A DNA stretch of 64,000 nucleotides from Bacteroides oleiciplenus YIT 12058 (GCF_000315485.1 NZ_JH992941.1:930001-994000), one strand, 5' to 3'. Positions 1 to 9,205 are shown, counted from the stretch's first letter. The notes: generated by a model not told the origin, from the letters alone. Made by a program: numbers and translations.

Positions 1-726
1 ATTGCCGGTATCAATGCACATATTAATTGCCATGGCGGCGAGCCATTTACTCTGGCACGCGACGAAGCATATATCGGCGTATTAATCGACGACCTGGTGA
101 CAAAAGGAGTGGATGAACCTTATCGTATGTTCACTTCACGTGCGGAGTACCGCATTTTATTACGCATGGATGACGCCGACATGCGCCTTACTGAAAAGGC
201 CTGGAAGCTCGGACTTGTCAAGAGCGAGCGTTATGAATTGCTAAAACGAAAGCGTGAAGCTATCAATAGTATCGTAGAGTTCACCCGTAATTACTCGATG
301 AAACCGGCATTAATCAATCCGGCATTAGAGAAGCTCGGTACCACTCCCCTACGACAAGGATGCAAATTAATAGATTTAATAAACCGTCCGCAAGTTACCA
401 TTGAGAACATGGCGGAACATGTTGATGCCTTCCGTCGGGAACTGGATAAGATTACCGAAAGGAAAGAGGAAATCATTGAAGCTGCCGAAATACTTATCAA
501 GTATGAAGGGTACATCGGACGCGAGCGAATCATCGCCGATAAGTTAGCTCGACTGGAAAGCATCAAGATAAAGGGTAAGTTCGATTATAATTCCATTCAA
601 TCCCTTTCCACCGAAGCCAGACAGAAATTAGAAAAGATAGATCCGGAAACGATAGCTCAGGCGAGCCGAATACCGGGAGTATCTCCAAGTGATATAAACG
701 TCCTGCTGGTACTTTCGGGCAGATAA
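1..726 (+). CDS. mnmG: tRNA uridine-5-carboxymethylaminomethyl modification enzyme MnmG (GidA), C-terminal part
   Basis: The reading frame is open from base 1, so the gene starts upstream of the window; 241 residues are visible. MnmG is the FAD-dependent partner of MnmE and installs the 5-carboxymethylaminomethyl group at the wobble uridine of certain tRNAs in the cytoplasm. The visible part begins with GINAHINCHGGEPF and continues through the conserved DEAYIGVLIDDLVTKG and EPYRMFTSRAEYR segments, which belong to the region after the FAD domain. It ends with the helical C-terminal domain that contacts MnmE and tRNA (IPGVSPSDINVLLVLSG). The FAD-binding N-terminus cannot be checked here. A parS-like palindrome starts at the stop codon and apt follows in the same direction. 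Confidence 0.97.
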   Translation: MAGINAHINCHGGEPFTLARDEAYIGVLIDDLVTKGVDEPYRMFTSRAEYRILLRMDDADMRLTEKAWKLGLVKSERYELLKRKREAINSIVEFTRNYSMKPALINPALEKLGTTPLRQGCKLIDLINRPQVTIENMAEHVDAFRRELDKITERKEEIIEAAEILIKYEGYIGRERIIADKLARLESIKIKGKFDYNSIQSLSTEARQKLEKIDPETIAQASRIPGVSPSDINVLLVLSGR

Positions 727-749
727 CGTGGAACGTTCCACGTGAAACA
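726..749. promoter_or_regulatory. parS-like ParB binding site fused to an 18-bp palindrome
   Basis: Bases 734-749 read CGTTCCACGTGAAACA, which matches the widespread ParB site TGTTNCACGTGAAACA at every fixed position except the first. It overlaps a perfect 18-bp palindrome at 726-743 (ACGTGGAACGTTCCACGT). The site lies between mnmG and apt. Inference: this is a chromosomal partition site, which would place the window on the origin-proximal side of the chromosome. Confidence 0.7.
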
Positions 750-783
750 AAAGGATTCAATAAACGCATTAAAAATACTGATT

Positions 784-1308
784 ATGAGCAAAGAAACTCT
801 TGCAAAAAGCATTCGGGAAATACCCGACTTCCCTATTCCGGGAATTCTGTTCTACGACGTAACTACATTGTTCAAAGACCCGGCCAGGCTAGAGGAACTT
901 TCGGACACAATGTATGAGATGTATAAAAACAAGGGCATCACCAAAGTAGTAGGCATTGAGTCAAGAGGGTTCATCATGGGACCTATCCTCGCTACTCGAT
1001 TGAATGCCGGCTTCATTCCTATCCGCAAACCCGGTAAACTTCCTGCGGAAACAATAGAAGAAAGCTACGATAAGGAATACGGCAAGGATACCATTCAAAT
1101 ACATAAAGATGCATTGAATGAGAATGACGTTGTTCTGCTTCACGACGATTTGCTTGCAACAGGTGGAACAATGGAAGCTGCTTGCAAGTTAGTACAGAAG
1201 ATGAATCCGAAGAAGATTTATGTGAACTTCATCATTGAACTGAAGAATTTGCATGGAAAGGACTTGTTCAATAAAGACGTAGAAGTGCAGTCGGTGCTTT
1301 CTTTATAA
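784..1308 (+). CDS. apt: adenine phosphoribosyltransferase
   Basis: Apt converts adenine plus PRPP to AMP in purine salvage. The 174-residue product has the family landmarks in order: YDVTTLFKDP near the N-terminus, IESRGFIMGPILA with the substrate-binding loop, RKPGKLP, and the PRPP-binding loop VVLLHDDLLATGGT. The frame is open further upstream to 742, but that would add residues unlike the family and run the start into the parS-like site. The ATG at 784 gives MSKETLAKSIREIPDFP, the usual Apt start. uvrC follows 35 bp later in the same direction, so co-transcription is possible. Confidence 0.95.
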   Translation: MSKETLAKSIREIPDFPIPGILFYDVTTLFKDPARLEELSDTMYEMYKNKGITKVVGIESRGFIMGPILATRLNAGFIPIRKPGKLPAETIEESYDKEYGKDTIQIHKDALNENDVVLLHDDLLATGGTMEAACKLVQKMNPKKIYVNFIIELKNLHGKDLFNKDVEVQSVLSL

Positions 1309-1343
1309 CAGATCTCATTACCTAAACAGATTACAAGAGCCTC

Positions 1344-3182
1344 ATGGAGAATAACCCGGAACTAAAAACCAGCGAATATCTGAAAGGGATTGTATTGAAC
1401 CTTCCCGAAAGCCCCGGTATTTATCAATATCTGAATACCGAAGGAGTCATCATATACGTAGGCAAAGCTAAAAACTTAAAGCGAAGGGTTTCCTCCTATT
1501 TCAATAAAGACCATGAGCCGGGAAAGACAAGGGTGCTTGTCAGCAAGATTGCTGATATACGCTACATCGTCGTTAATTCAGAGGAAGATGCATTGTTGCT
1601 GGAAAACAATCTCATCAAGAAGTATAAGCCGCGGTACAATGTTCTTCTGAAAGACGACAAGACTTACCCGTCTATCTGCGTACAAAATGAGTACTTCCCC
1701 CGGATATTCAAAACGCGCAAAATCATACGCAATGGCTCTTCATACTATGGTCCTTATAGCCATGCGCCTTCCATGAATGCATTGCTCGACCTTATCAAAC
1801 ATTTATATCCGCTGCGCACCTGCAACCTCAACCTTTCACCCGAGAATATCAATGCAGGCAAGTTCAACGTCTGCCTGGAATATCACATTAAGAACTGCGC
1901 AGGCCCTTGCATTGGTAAGCAATCACTGGATGATTACATGAAAAACATCGGTGAAATCAAGGAAATTCTCAAAGGGAACACACAGGAAATAGAACGGATG
2001 CTCTATCAGCAGATGCAGGAGCTGGCTGCTGATATGAAGTTTGAAGAGGCACAGAGAATCAAGGAGAAGTATATGTTGATTGAGAACTACCGCGCCAAAT
2101 CGGAAGTAGTAAGCAACGTGTTGCATAATATCGACGTATTTAGCATAGAGGAGGACAGCGACGGGAAATCAGCCTTTATCAACTACCTGCATATCACGAA
2201 TGGAGCCATCAACCAAGCTTTTACGTTTGAATACAAAAAGCGGTTGAACGAAACCAAGGAGGAACTCCTTCCACTGGGTATCATTGAAATGCGGGAACGA
2301 TACAAGAGCCTTTCACGCGAAATCATCGTGCCTTTCGAGGTGGATATGGAGTTGAAAGATGTAGTCTTCACCATTCCTCAACGGGGAGACAAGAAAAAGC
2401 TGCTAGACCTTTCCATTCTGAATGTGAAGCAATACAAGGCCGACCGCCTGAAACAGGCTGAAAAGCTGAATCCGGAACAACGCAACGTACGGTTGATGAA
2501 AGAAATACAGGACGAACTGCATCTGGAGCACCTGCCTATACAAATAGAATGCTTCGATAACTCTAATATTCAGGGTTCCGACCCTGTGGCTGCCTGTGTG
2601 GTATTTAAGAAAGCAAAACCTTCCAAACAGGACTATCGGAAGTATAATATAAAGACCGTAGTAGGCGCGGACGACTATGCTTCCATGAAAGAAGTCGTCA
2701 AACGCCGTTATCAGCGCGCTGTTGAAGAGAAGCTACCCCTACCCGACCTCCTTATTACCGACGGTGGAAAGGGACAAATGAGCGCCGTAAAAGAAGTCCT
2801 GGACGAACTGAATCTGAACATTCCCATTGCCGGGCTTGCCAAAGACGGCAAGCACCGCACATCGGAGTTGCTTTACGGCTTCCCACCGCAAACCATCGGA
2901 TTAAAACAGAACACTCCCCTGTTCCGCCTTTTGACGCAGATACAGGACGAAGTTCACCGCTTTGCCATTACTTTCCATCGCGATAAACGCAGTAAACGGC
3001 AGATTGCCTCGGAACTTGATGAAATAAAAGGTATTGGCGAGAAGACGAAATCCGCCCTACTCAAGGAGTTTAAGAGCGTGAAACGCATCAAGGAGGCATC
3101 ACTGGAAGCCATTGCAGCAGTGGCAGGAGAAGCGAAAGCGAGAGTAATAAAAGAGCACTTCGGAACAGAAAAGCTCTCGTAG
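1344..3182 (+). CDS. uvrC: UvrABC system protein C (excinuclease subunit C)
   Basis: UvrC makes both incisions around a lesion during nucleotide excision repair. At 612 residues it has the normal length and domain order. The GIY-YIG nuclease domain (SPGIYQYL ... IIYVGKAKNLKRRV, about residues 16-95) makes the 3' cut. A cysteine-containing linker with CNLNLSPENI and NVCLEYHIKNCAGPCIG follows. The UVR motif that contacts UvrB is at about 207-242. The RNase H-like nuclease domain starts near residue 400 (IECFDNSNIQGSDPVA) and makes the 5' cut. Tandem helix-hairpin-helix motifs (IKGIGEKTKSALL) finish the protein. No defect is visible. The stop is followed 47 bp later by a 22-bp-period repeat array. 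Confidence 0.97.
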   Translation: MENNPELKTSEYLKGIVLNLPESPGIYQYLNTEGVIIYVGKAKNLKRRVSSYFNKDHEPGKTRVLVSKIADIRYIVVNSEEDALLLENNLIKKYKPRYNVLLKDDKTYPSICVQNEYFPRIFKTRKIIRNGSSYYGPYSHAPSMNALLDLIKHLYPLRTCNLNLSPENINAGKFNVCLEYHIKNCAGPCIGKQSLDDYMKNIGEIKEILKGNTQEIERMLYQQMQELAADMKFEEAQRIKEKYMLIENYRAKSEVVSNVLHNIDVFSIEEDSDGKSAFINYLHITNGAINQAFTFEYKKRLNETKEELLPLGIIEMRERYKSLSREIIVPFEVDMELKDVVFTIPQRGDKKKLLDLSILNVKQYKADRLKQAEKLNPEQRNVRLMKEIQDELHLEHLPIQIECFDNSNIQGSDPVAACVVFKKAKPSKQDYRKYNIKTVVGADDYASMKEVVKRRYQRAVEEKLPLPDLLITDGGKGQMSAVKEVLDELNLNIPIAGLAKDGKHRTSELLYGFPPQTIGLKQNTPLFRLLTQIQDEVHRFAITFHRDKRSKRQIASELDEIKGIGEKTKSALLKEFKSVKRIKEASLEAIAAVAGEAKARVIKEHFGTEKLS

Positions 3183-3229
3183 CCCGCAGACTATACCCAG
3201 TCATTTCATACATAAACGACAGCGCAATC

Positions 3230-3336
3230 ATTGGCATTAGTTTGCCAATGCCTTGCCACAGCTTTGGCAAAGTCTTGCCACTGCGATGGCAAAAGTTTGC
3301 CAAGCCTATGGCAAAACTTTGCCACCACGGTGGCAA
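3230..3336. repeat. 22-bp-period TTGCCA/TGGCAA palindromic array, copy 1
   Basis: Four consecutive units of TTGCCA-N6-TGGCAA-N4 start at 3253, 3275, 3297 and 3319, an exact 22-bp period. They are preceded by a shorter inverted repeat ATTGGCA/TGCCAAT at 3230-3249. The N6 centres are CAGCTT, CTGCGA, AGCCTA and CCACGG. The conserved hexamers are invariant while the centres differ. The two middle centres recur, in reverse orientation, in the array at 55518-55612. Function unknown; a 3'-end RNA structure or a multi-site DNA-binding target are both possible. Confidence 0.9.
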
Positions 3337-3470
3337 AAACAAAAGACTTCCAGCCACAGGAACGGCTCTGCAAAGGGTTCAAATTCATACAGGTATGAAC
3401 AAATCTTCATCAGTAAACGTAGTAGTGAATAATCATACGCTCAAATTACAGACAATCACGAATTTATTCG

Positions 3471-3478
3471 TAACTTTG
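3471..3478 (+). promoter_or_regulatory. Bacteroides-type -7 box for dtd
   Basis: TAACTTTG followed by CA matches the TAnnTTTG consensus and lies 37 bp before the dtd start codon. No clear TTTG -33 element is seen at the usual spacing. Confidence 0.6.
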
Positions 3479-3515
3479 CAGCCCGGAAAAGATTAAAAGA
3501 TTAGGATAAAAGAAC

Positions 3516-3968
3516 ATGAGAATAGTCATACAACGTACCGGACACGCATCCGTTACAATCGATGGAACTTGCAAATCGGCTATAGGGAAAGGACTTCTGA
3601 TATTGGTAGGCATTGAGGAAACAGACGGTCAGGAAGACATTGACTGGCTCTGCAAAAAGATTGTCAACCTGCGCGTCTTCGATGACGAGAACGGAGTGAT
3701 GAACAAATCCATCCTCGATATTGACGGTGAAATACTGGTAATCAGCCAGTTCACGCTACACGCCTCCACCAAGAAAGGCAACCGCCCCTCGTACATCCGG
3801 GCAGCTAAACCCGAAATATCCATCCCGCTGTATGAACAGTTTTGTCGGGAATTGAGTTCTTCATTAGGTAAAGAAATAGGTACCGGCGAATTTGGCGCCG
3901 ATATGAAGGTAGAATTATTGAACGATGGCCCTGTGACCATCTGTATGGATACAAAAAATAAGGAATGA
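3516..3968 (+). CDS. dtd: D-aminoacyl-tRNA deacylase
   Basis: Dtd hydrolyses D-amino acids (and glycine mischarged on tRNA-Ala) from tRNA, protecting translation. The 150-residue length is typical. It has the N-terminal MRIVIQRTGHASVTIDG, the conserved SQFTLHAS motif (about residues 77-84), and near the C-terminus LLNDGPVTICMDT with the conserved Gly-Pro motif that forms the cross-subunit chiral selectivity filter. Its stop codon overlaps the start of the MazG-like gene (ATGATGA), so the two are translationally coupled. A good -7 promoter box lies 37 bp upstream. Confidence 0.96.
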   Translation: MRIVIQRTGHASVTIDGTCKSAIGKGLLILVGIEETDGQEDIDWLCKKIVNLRVFDDENGVMNKSILDIDGEILVISQFTLHASTKKGNRPSYIRAAKPEISIPLYEQFCRELSSSLGKEIGTGEFGADMKVELLNDGPVTICMDTKNKE

Positions 3969-4306
3969 TGACATTAGAAGAAGCTCAGCAACAAGTAGAT
4001 TGCTGGATTAAGAAGTACGGAGTGCGCTACTTCAGCGAACTCACCAATATGGCCGTTCTTACCGAGGAGGTAGGCGAACTGGCAAGAGTTATGTCTCGCA
4101 AATACGGCGACCAGTCCTTCAAGGAAGGAGAAAAAGACAATATCGATGACGAAATAGCGGATGTCCTCTGGGTACTCCTCTGCATTGCCAATCAGACAGG
4201 CGTAAACGTCACTGAAGCATTTGCCCGCAATCTGGAGAAGAAAACCAAACGGGACAACACCCGACATATCAATAATCCTAAATTGCATGACCATGGAGAA
4301 GAATGA
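3965..4306 (+). CDS. MazG-like nucleotide pyrophosphohydrolase
   Basis: This 113-residue protein is of the single-domain MazG-like type, which hydrolyses nucleoside triphosphates to monophosphates and pyrophosphate, usually as nucleotide-pool housecleaning. The metal-binding acidic motif is seen as LTEEVGELARVM (EExxE, about residues 31-42) followed by IDDEIADVLWVLLCIA (ExxD), which together coordinate Mg2+. Two ATGs at 3965 and 3968 overlap the dtd stop; either is possible. The 3' end overlaps the start of deoC by 14 bp, giving a dtd-mazG-deoC unit. The exact substrate cannot be told from sequence. Confidence 0.88.
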   Translation: MMTLEEAQQQVDCWIKKYGVRYFSELTNMAVLTEEVGELARVMSRKYGDQSFKEGEKDNIDDEIADVLWVLLCIANQTGVNVTEAFARNLEKKTKRDNTRHINNPKLHDHGEE

Positions 4307-5195
4307 ACCCACTCAGAACAAGTATGATGCCGCATTGGCGAAGTACAACACACAACTGGACGATGCGGAAGTTGCTGCAAAAGTAGCCAAACTCATCGCG
4401 GAGAAAGTGCCCGGAAACCATACGGAAGCAGTAAAGAAGCTCTTGTTCCACTGCATCGACCTGACCACACTGAACACCACCGACAGCGATGAAAGCGTGA
4501 TGAAATTCACAGAAAAGGTGAATCAGTTTGACGATGAATTCCCCGATTTGGAGAACGTGGCAGCCATCTGTGTCTATCCTAATTTCGCAGAAATCGTAAA
4601 GAGTACGCTCGAAGTGGAAGATGTAAAGATAGCCTGTGTTTCGGCCGGGTTCCCTTCTTCACAGACCTTCACGGAAGTAAAAGTTGCTGAAACTGCTATG
4701 GCACTGATGGAAGGTGCAGATGAGATAGATATTGTTATCTCTGTAGGCAAATTCCTGAGCGGAGATTACGAAAGCATGTGTGAAGAGATACAGGAACTGA
4801 AAGATGTCTGCAAAGAACACCACATGAAGGTTATTCTGGAGACAGGTGCCCTGAAGACGGCTTCCAACATCATGAAAGCCTCTATCCTATCCATGTATTC
4901 GGGTGCAGACTTCATCAAGACCTCTACCGGGAAACAGCAACCTGCCGCAACACCGGAAGCTGCTTATGTAATGTGCCGGGCTATCAAGGAATATTACGAT
5001 AAAACCGGCAATAAAGTGGGATTCAAGCCTGCCGGAGGTATCAATACCGTGAACGACGCGGTTATTTACTACACCATCGTCAAAGAAGTGCTTGGTGAAG
5101 AATGGCTTAACAATCAATGGTTCCGTCTGGGTACCAGCAGATTAGCCAATCTTTTACTTTCTGAGATTAAAGGGGAGGAAATGAAGTTCTTCTAA
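4293..5195 (+). CDS. deoC: deoxyribose-phosphate aldolase
   Basis: DeoC cleaves 2-deoxyribose 5-phosphate to glyceraldehyde 3-phosphate and acetaldehyde in deoxynucleoside catabolism. The 300-residue TIM-barrel enzyme shows the Schiff-base lysine in GADFIKTSTGK, the second active-site lysine in VGFKPAGGI, and the acidic GADEIDIVISVG segment. The chosen start gives MEKNEPTQNKYDAAL; an in-frame ATG at 4287 would add only two residues, and the frame is open to 4221 inside the MazG-like gene, which is unlikely. The start overlaps the preceding gene. A strong hairpin terminator follows the stop by 22 bp. Confidence 0.95.
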   Translation: MEKNEPTQNKYDAALAKYNTQLDDAEVAAKVAKLIAEKVPGNHTEAVKKLLFHCIDLTTLNTTDSDESVMKFTEKVNQFDDEFPDLENVAAICVYPNFAEIVKSTLEVEDVKIACVSAGFPSSQTFTEVKVAETAMALMEGADEIDIVISVGKFLSGDYESMCEEIQELKDVCKEHHMKVILETGALKTASNIMKASILSMYSGADFIKTSTGKQQPAATPEAAYVMCRAIKEYYDKTGNKVGFKPAGGINTVNDAVIYYTIVKEVLGEEWLNNQWFRLGTSRLANLLLSEIKGEEMKFF

Positions 5196-5217
5196 ATTTA
5201 GAACTAAAACTATACAC

Positions 5218-5260
5218 AAAAAGCCTGATAGAAAACATACATTGTTCTATCAGGCTTTTT
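5218..5260. terminator. bidirectional rho-independent terminator between deoC and the polyprenyl synthase
   Basis: A 16-bp perfect stem pairs 5218-5233 (AAAAAGCCTGATAGAA) with 5245-5260. It carries an A-tract on one side and a T-tract on the other, and lies between two convergent genes, so it can serve both strands. Confidence 0.9.
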
Positions 5261-5318
5261 GTATATTCTTCCCATTCATCATAATTCTTTTGGGAAAAGA
5301 GAGAAACACAATACATAA

Positions 5319-6293
5319 TCACTTTTCGCGATCAATCACATAATCCAAATAGGCAGTAAGCCCGATTTTTACATCTGAATCAGGTAAAGACGCTAACAGT
5401 AAAAGTGCTTTTTTCTTATAGGCAAGCATGGCTTGCGTAGCATATTCAATACCGCCTTGCTGTTTGGCAAACTCGATTAATCGGGCTATTTCATCAGACG
5501 TAGCAGTACCCTCTTTCACTTTCATGGCTATTTCTTCCGCAGCTTTATCTTTAGTTGTATTCAAGGCATAAAGCACAGGAAGCGTCAACTTGCCTTCAAG
5601 CATATCGTTACCCGTAGGCTTACCTATCTCCTTACTATCATAATAGTCGAAAATATCATCTTTAATCTGAAAACAAAGACCGATATATTCACCAAACAAA
5701 CGCGCAAATTCAGCCTGTTCATCGGTCACTCCCACCGAAAGAGCACCCGCTTTGGTGCAAGCAGCAAAGAGCACAGCCGTCTTTTTACGTATTACGTCGA
5801 AATAGATTTCTTCGGAGAACTGGAGATTGCTTACATTGGAGAGTTGTAGAAGTTCCCCTTCCGACAAGTTCTGTCCGAGACGGGAAACAACATCAATAAT
5901 AGCATAATTATGTGTCTTCCCCACCTGAACAAGCGAGGTTGCCAACAGATAATCGCCTACCAGCACTGCTACCTTATTATTATAAATAGCATTCACCGAT
6001 AGCTGCCCACGACGTTCAGTGCTTTCATCCACCACATCGTCATGAACCAGACTGGCCGTATGTAATAATTCAAGAGAAACAGCTGCATGAAGAGTCTCCG
6101 GGCAAACCGTACCATACAGTTTTGCCATCAGCAAGAGCAGCATCGGACGCATCATCTTCCCGTTCTTTTGCCGAATGTGTGAGATTACTTCATTCAGTAA
6201 AAAGTTGGAACTGGTAAGTGAAGTGTCGAACAGCTTCTTAAAGTCATCCAGCTCTGCCGCTATCGGGGATTTTATAAGTGATGAGTTGTCCAT
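5319..6293 (-). CDS. trans-polyprenyl diphosphate synthase (IspB/octaprenyl type)
   Basis: The 324-residue protein is a long-chain E-type prenyltransferase that condenses isopentenyl diphosphate onto allylic diphosphates, here most likely making the side chain of menaquinone. Both aspartate-rich motifs are intact: LVHDDVVDESTERRG (first DDxxD, about residues 92-106) and QIKDDIFDYYD (second motif, about 208-218), with the usual KNGKMMRPML upstream. No bulky aromatic pair sits right before the first motif, which fits a long product. The final chain length cannot be deduced. It is divergent from polA with 86 bp between the start codons, and convergent with deoC. Confidence 0.92.
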   Translation of the reverse strand: MDNSSLIKSPIAAELDDFKKLFDTSLTSSNFLLNEVISHIRQKNGKMMRPMLLLLMAKLYGTVCPETLHAAVSLELLHTASLVHDDVVDESTERRGQLSVNAIYNNKVAVLVGDYLLATSLVQVGKTHNYAIIDVVSRLGQNLSEGELLQLSNVSNLQFSEEIYFDVIRKKTAVLFAACTKAGALSVGVTDEQAEFARLFGEYIGLCFQIKDDIFDYYDSKEIGKPTGNDMLEGKLTLPVLYALNTTKDKAAEEIAMKVKEGTATSDEIARLIEFAKQQGGIEYATQAMLAYKKKALLLLASLPDSDVKIGLTAYLDYVIDREK

Positions 6294-6379
6294 GCATCGC
6301 TATTTTCCCACAAAAATAGTAATAAAACAGTTAATACGGTATTTTTTTGTACTTTTACCATGAAAAAAAGGATAAATAT

Positions 6380-9205
6380 ATGAATTCTGACGATAAACTG
6401 TTTCTTCTCGATGCCTATGCATTGATATATCGCGCCTATTACGCGTTCATCAAGAACCCGCGGATTAATTCCAAAGGGTTCAATACTTCTGCCGTTCTTG
6501 GCTTTGTAAATACACTTGAGGAGGTGCTCAAAAAAGAGAACCCAAGCCATATCGGCGTCGCTTTCGATCCTGCCGGACCCACCTTCCGCCATGAAGCATA
6601 CGAACAATATAAGGCACAACGGGAAGAAACCCCGGAGGCCATCCGCCTCTCTGTACCTATTATAAAGGATATTATCCGCGCATACCGCATCCCCATCCTG
6701 GAAGTGCCGGGCTATGAAGCCGACGATGTGATCGGCACGCTTGCCACCGAGGCAGGGAAACAAGGCATCACCACCTACATGATGACGCCTGATAAAGACT
6801 ACGGTCAGTTGGTATCCGAAAACGTATTCATGTACCGCCCCAAGCACACGGGTGGTTTTGAAGTCATGGGCATAGAGCAGGTGAAAGCCAAGTTTGATAT
6901 CCAGTCCACCCAGCAAGTCATCGACATGCTCGGATTGATGGGCGACGCTTCCGATAACATTCCCGGTTGCCCGGGCGTCGGAGAAAAAACCGCACAGAAG
7001 TTAATCAGCGAATTCGGCAGTATCGAAAATCTGCTGGAGCATACCGACCAACTGAAAGGCGCCTTGAAGACCAAAGTGGAAAACAACCGCGAAATGATTA
7101 CCTTCTCCAAATTCCTCGCAACTATCAAAATTGATGTTCCCATCAAACTTGATATGAAAGCACTCGTTCGCGAAGAACCCAATGAGGAAGAACTCCGGAA
7201 AATTTTCGAAGAGATGGAATTTCGTACGCTCATTGACCGCGTACTCAAAAAAAGTAGTTCCCCCTCCCCTTCTTCCGAAACTCCCAACCTTTTCTCAGCA
7301 GGTCCGCTTTTTACCCAAAATAACGGTCCTGTTCAAGGCAATTTGTTTGAAGAATTTGCGCCCAACGGGGCAGAAGAGCCGAAAAATTCAAATCTCGCGC
7401 GCTTAGAAACGCTTAACCCAGACTATCAACTCATTGATACAGAAGAGAAAAGAACGAAAATTCTTAAAAAGTTACTTACAACGAAAATTCTCTCAATAGA
7501 TACAGAAACCACTTCGGCTGAACCAATGGAGGCAGAATTGGTAGGAATGAGTTTCAGTGACACCGAAAATCAGGCTTACTATGTTCCGGTTCCGCCCGAA
7601 CGGGAAGAAGCGTTAAAAATAGTAAATGAACTCCGTCCGCTCTACGAAAATGAAAATTCGGTGAAGGTTGGACAAAATATCAAGTACGATATTCTTGTTC
7701 TCCAAAATTACGGAGTGGAAGTCAAAGGCGAACTTTTCGACACGATGCTCGCACACTACGTGCTGCAACCCGAGCTTCGTCATAACATGGATTATCTGGC
7801 GGAGATTTATCTGCATTATCAAACCATCCACATCGACGAGCTTATCGGCCCGAAAGGAAAGAACCAGAAAAACATGCGCGACCTTCCACCGGAAGAAGTT
7901 TATAAATATGCCTGCGAAGATGCGGACGTAACCCTGAAGTTGAAGAACGTACTTGAGAAGGAACTGAAAGAGCAAGGCGTGGAACACCTCTTCCACGAAA
8001 TAGAAATGCCACTGGTGCGCGTGCTTGCCAATTTGGAAAGCAACGGGGTACGCATAGACACTGAGGCACTAAAACAAACGTCCGAACACTTCACCGCCCG
8101 TCTGCAAGAGATTGAGAAAGAAATCTATGAGTTGGCAGGAGAGACATTCAATATCGCTTCGCCCAAGCAAGTGGGCGAAGTCCTGTTCGATAAACTGAAA
8201 ATCATTGATAAAGCAAAAAAGACCAAGACCGGGCAATACGTCACCTCCGAAGAAGTACTGGAAAGCCTGCGCAACAAGCATGACATCATCGGGAAAATCC
8301 TGGAATACCGTGGACTAAAGAAGCTGTTGGGAACATATGTAGACGCTCTTCCCCTACTGATCAATCCACGTACAGGACGCATCCATACTTCCTTCAACCA
8401 AGCAGTCACGGCTACCGGACGACTCAGTTCCAGCAATCCGAACTTACAGAACATCCCCATCCGCGACGAAGACGGCAAGGAAATCCGTAAGGCTTTCATC
8501 CCGGACGATGGCTGCGAGTTCTTCTCTGCCGACTACTCACAGATAGAACTGCGCATTATGGCGCATCTGAGCGAAGACAAGAACATGATAGATGCTTTCC
8601 TTAGCGGATATGATATCCATGCCGCCACCGCCGCCAAAATATATAAGATAGATATCAAAGACGTCACCGCCGATATGCGCCGCAAAGCCAAGACAGCCAA
8701 CTTCGGCATTATCTACGGCATCTCCATCTTCGGACTGGCAGAGCGTATGAATGTGGACCGTAAAGAAGCCAAAGAACTGATTGACGGATACTTTGAAACC
8801 TATCCGCAAGTACGCGAATATATGGACAAGAGCATACAGGTGGCCCGCGAACAAGGCTACGTGGAAACCATCTTCCACCGCAAGCGTTTCTTACCCGACA
8901 TCAACTCAAGAAATGCAACGGTGCGTGGGTATGCAGAACGCAATGCCATCAATGCTCCCATTCAAGGAAGTGCCGCCGATATCATCAAAGTTGCCATGGC
9001 ACGCATCTATAAACGCTTCCAAGCTTACAATCTGAAAGCAAAGATGATTTTGCAGGTTCATGACGAACTAAATTTCAGTGTTCCAGAGGCTGAAAAAGAG
9101 TTCGTGCAACAAATTGTAATCGAAGAGATGGAACGCGCATATCGCATGCACGTACCGTTGAGAGCCGATTGCGGGTGGGGGAAGAACTGGTTACAGGCTC
9201 ATTAA
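6380..9205 (+). CDS. polA: DNA polymerase I
   Basis: PolA fills gaps and removes RNA primers during replication and repair. The 941-residue product has the 5'-3' nuclease domain (LFLLDAYALIYRAYYAF, about residues 1-300, with GYEADDVIGTLA), a 3'-5' exonuclease domain (about 350-540) and the polymerase domain (about 560-941). All three exonuclease motifs look intact: IDTETT, GQNIKYD and YACEDADVTL, so proofreading should be active, unlike in some PolA proteins. Polymerase motif A is DYSQIELRIM (near 717), motif B RRKAKTANFGIIYG, and motif C HDE (near 893). The ATG at 6380 gives MNSDDKLFLLDAYAL; the upstream frame extension is not family-like. A terminator follows at 9284. Confidence 0.97.
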   Translation: MNSDDKLFLLDAYALIYRAYYAFIKNPRINSKGFNTSAVLGFVNTLEEVLKKENPSHIGVAFDPAGPTFRHEAYEQYKAQREETPEAIRLSVPIIKDIIRAYRIPILEVPGYEADDVIGTLATEAGKQGITTYMMTPDKDYGQLVSENVFMYRPKHTGGFEVMGIEQVKAKFDIQSTQQVIDMLGLMGDASDNIPGCPGVGEKTAQKLISEFGSIENLLEHTDQLKGALKTKVENNREMITFSKFLATIKIDVPIKLDMKALVREEPNEEELRKIFEEMEFRTLIDRVLKKSSSPSPSSETPNLFSAGPLFTQNNGPVQGNLFEEFAPNGAEEPKNSNLARLETLNPDYQLIDTEEKRTKILKKLLTTKILSIDTETTSAEPMEAELVGMSFSDTENQAYYVPVPPEREEALKIVNELRPLYENENSVKVGQNIKYDILVLQNYGVEVKGELFDTMLAHYVLQPELRHNMDYLAEIYLHYQTIHIDELIGPKGKNQKNMRDLPPEEVYKYACEDADVTLKLKNVLEKELKEQGVEHLFHEIEMPLVRVLANLESNGVRIDTEALKQTSEHFTARLQEIEKEIYELAGETFNIASPKQVGEVLFDKLKIIDKAKKTKTGQYVTSEEVLESLRNKHDIIGKILEYRGLKKLLGTYVDALPLLINPRTGRIHTSFNQAVTATGRLSSSNPNLQNIPIRDEDGKEIRKAFIPDDGCEFFSADYSQIELRIMAHLSEDKNMIDAFLSGYDIHAATAAKIYKIDIKDVTADMRRKAKTANFGIIYGISIFGLAERMNVDRKEAKELIDGYFETYPQVREYMDKSIQVAREQGYVETIFHRKRFLPDINSRNATVRGYAERNAINAPIQGSAADIIKVAMARIYKRFQAYNLKAKMILQVHDELNFSVPEAEKEFVQQIVIEEMERAYRMHVPLRADCGWGKNWLQAH

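Larger units (their letters stand above)
3183..3515. other. intergenic region between uvrC and dtd, no gene
   Basis: This 333-bp gap holds a 22-bp-period palindromic repeat array (3230-3336) and a Bacteroides-type promoter for dtd (3471-3478). Open frames through it only read the repeat and have no protein character: because 22 is not a multiple of 3, every frame gives the same CH.GK.LP..WQ.FAK-like pattern. Confidence 0.85.

Noticed and set aside
3230..3336. CRISPR array interpretation of the 22-bp repeats
   Set aside because: The repeated parts are 6-bp palindromic boxes with 4-6 bp variable parts; there are no spacers of 30 bp or cas genes.
3088..3496. Several open frames on both strands across the repeat array after uvrC
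   Set aside because: They translate the 22-bp repeats (CH.GK.LP..WQ pattern in every frame), which comes from DNA periodicity rather than protein selection.
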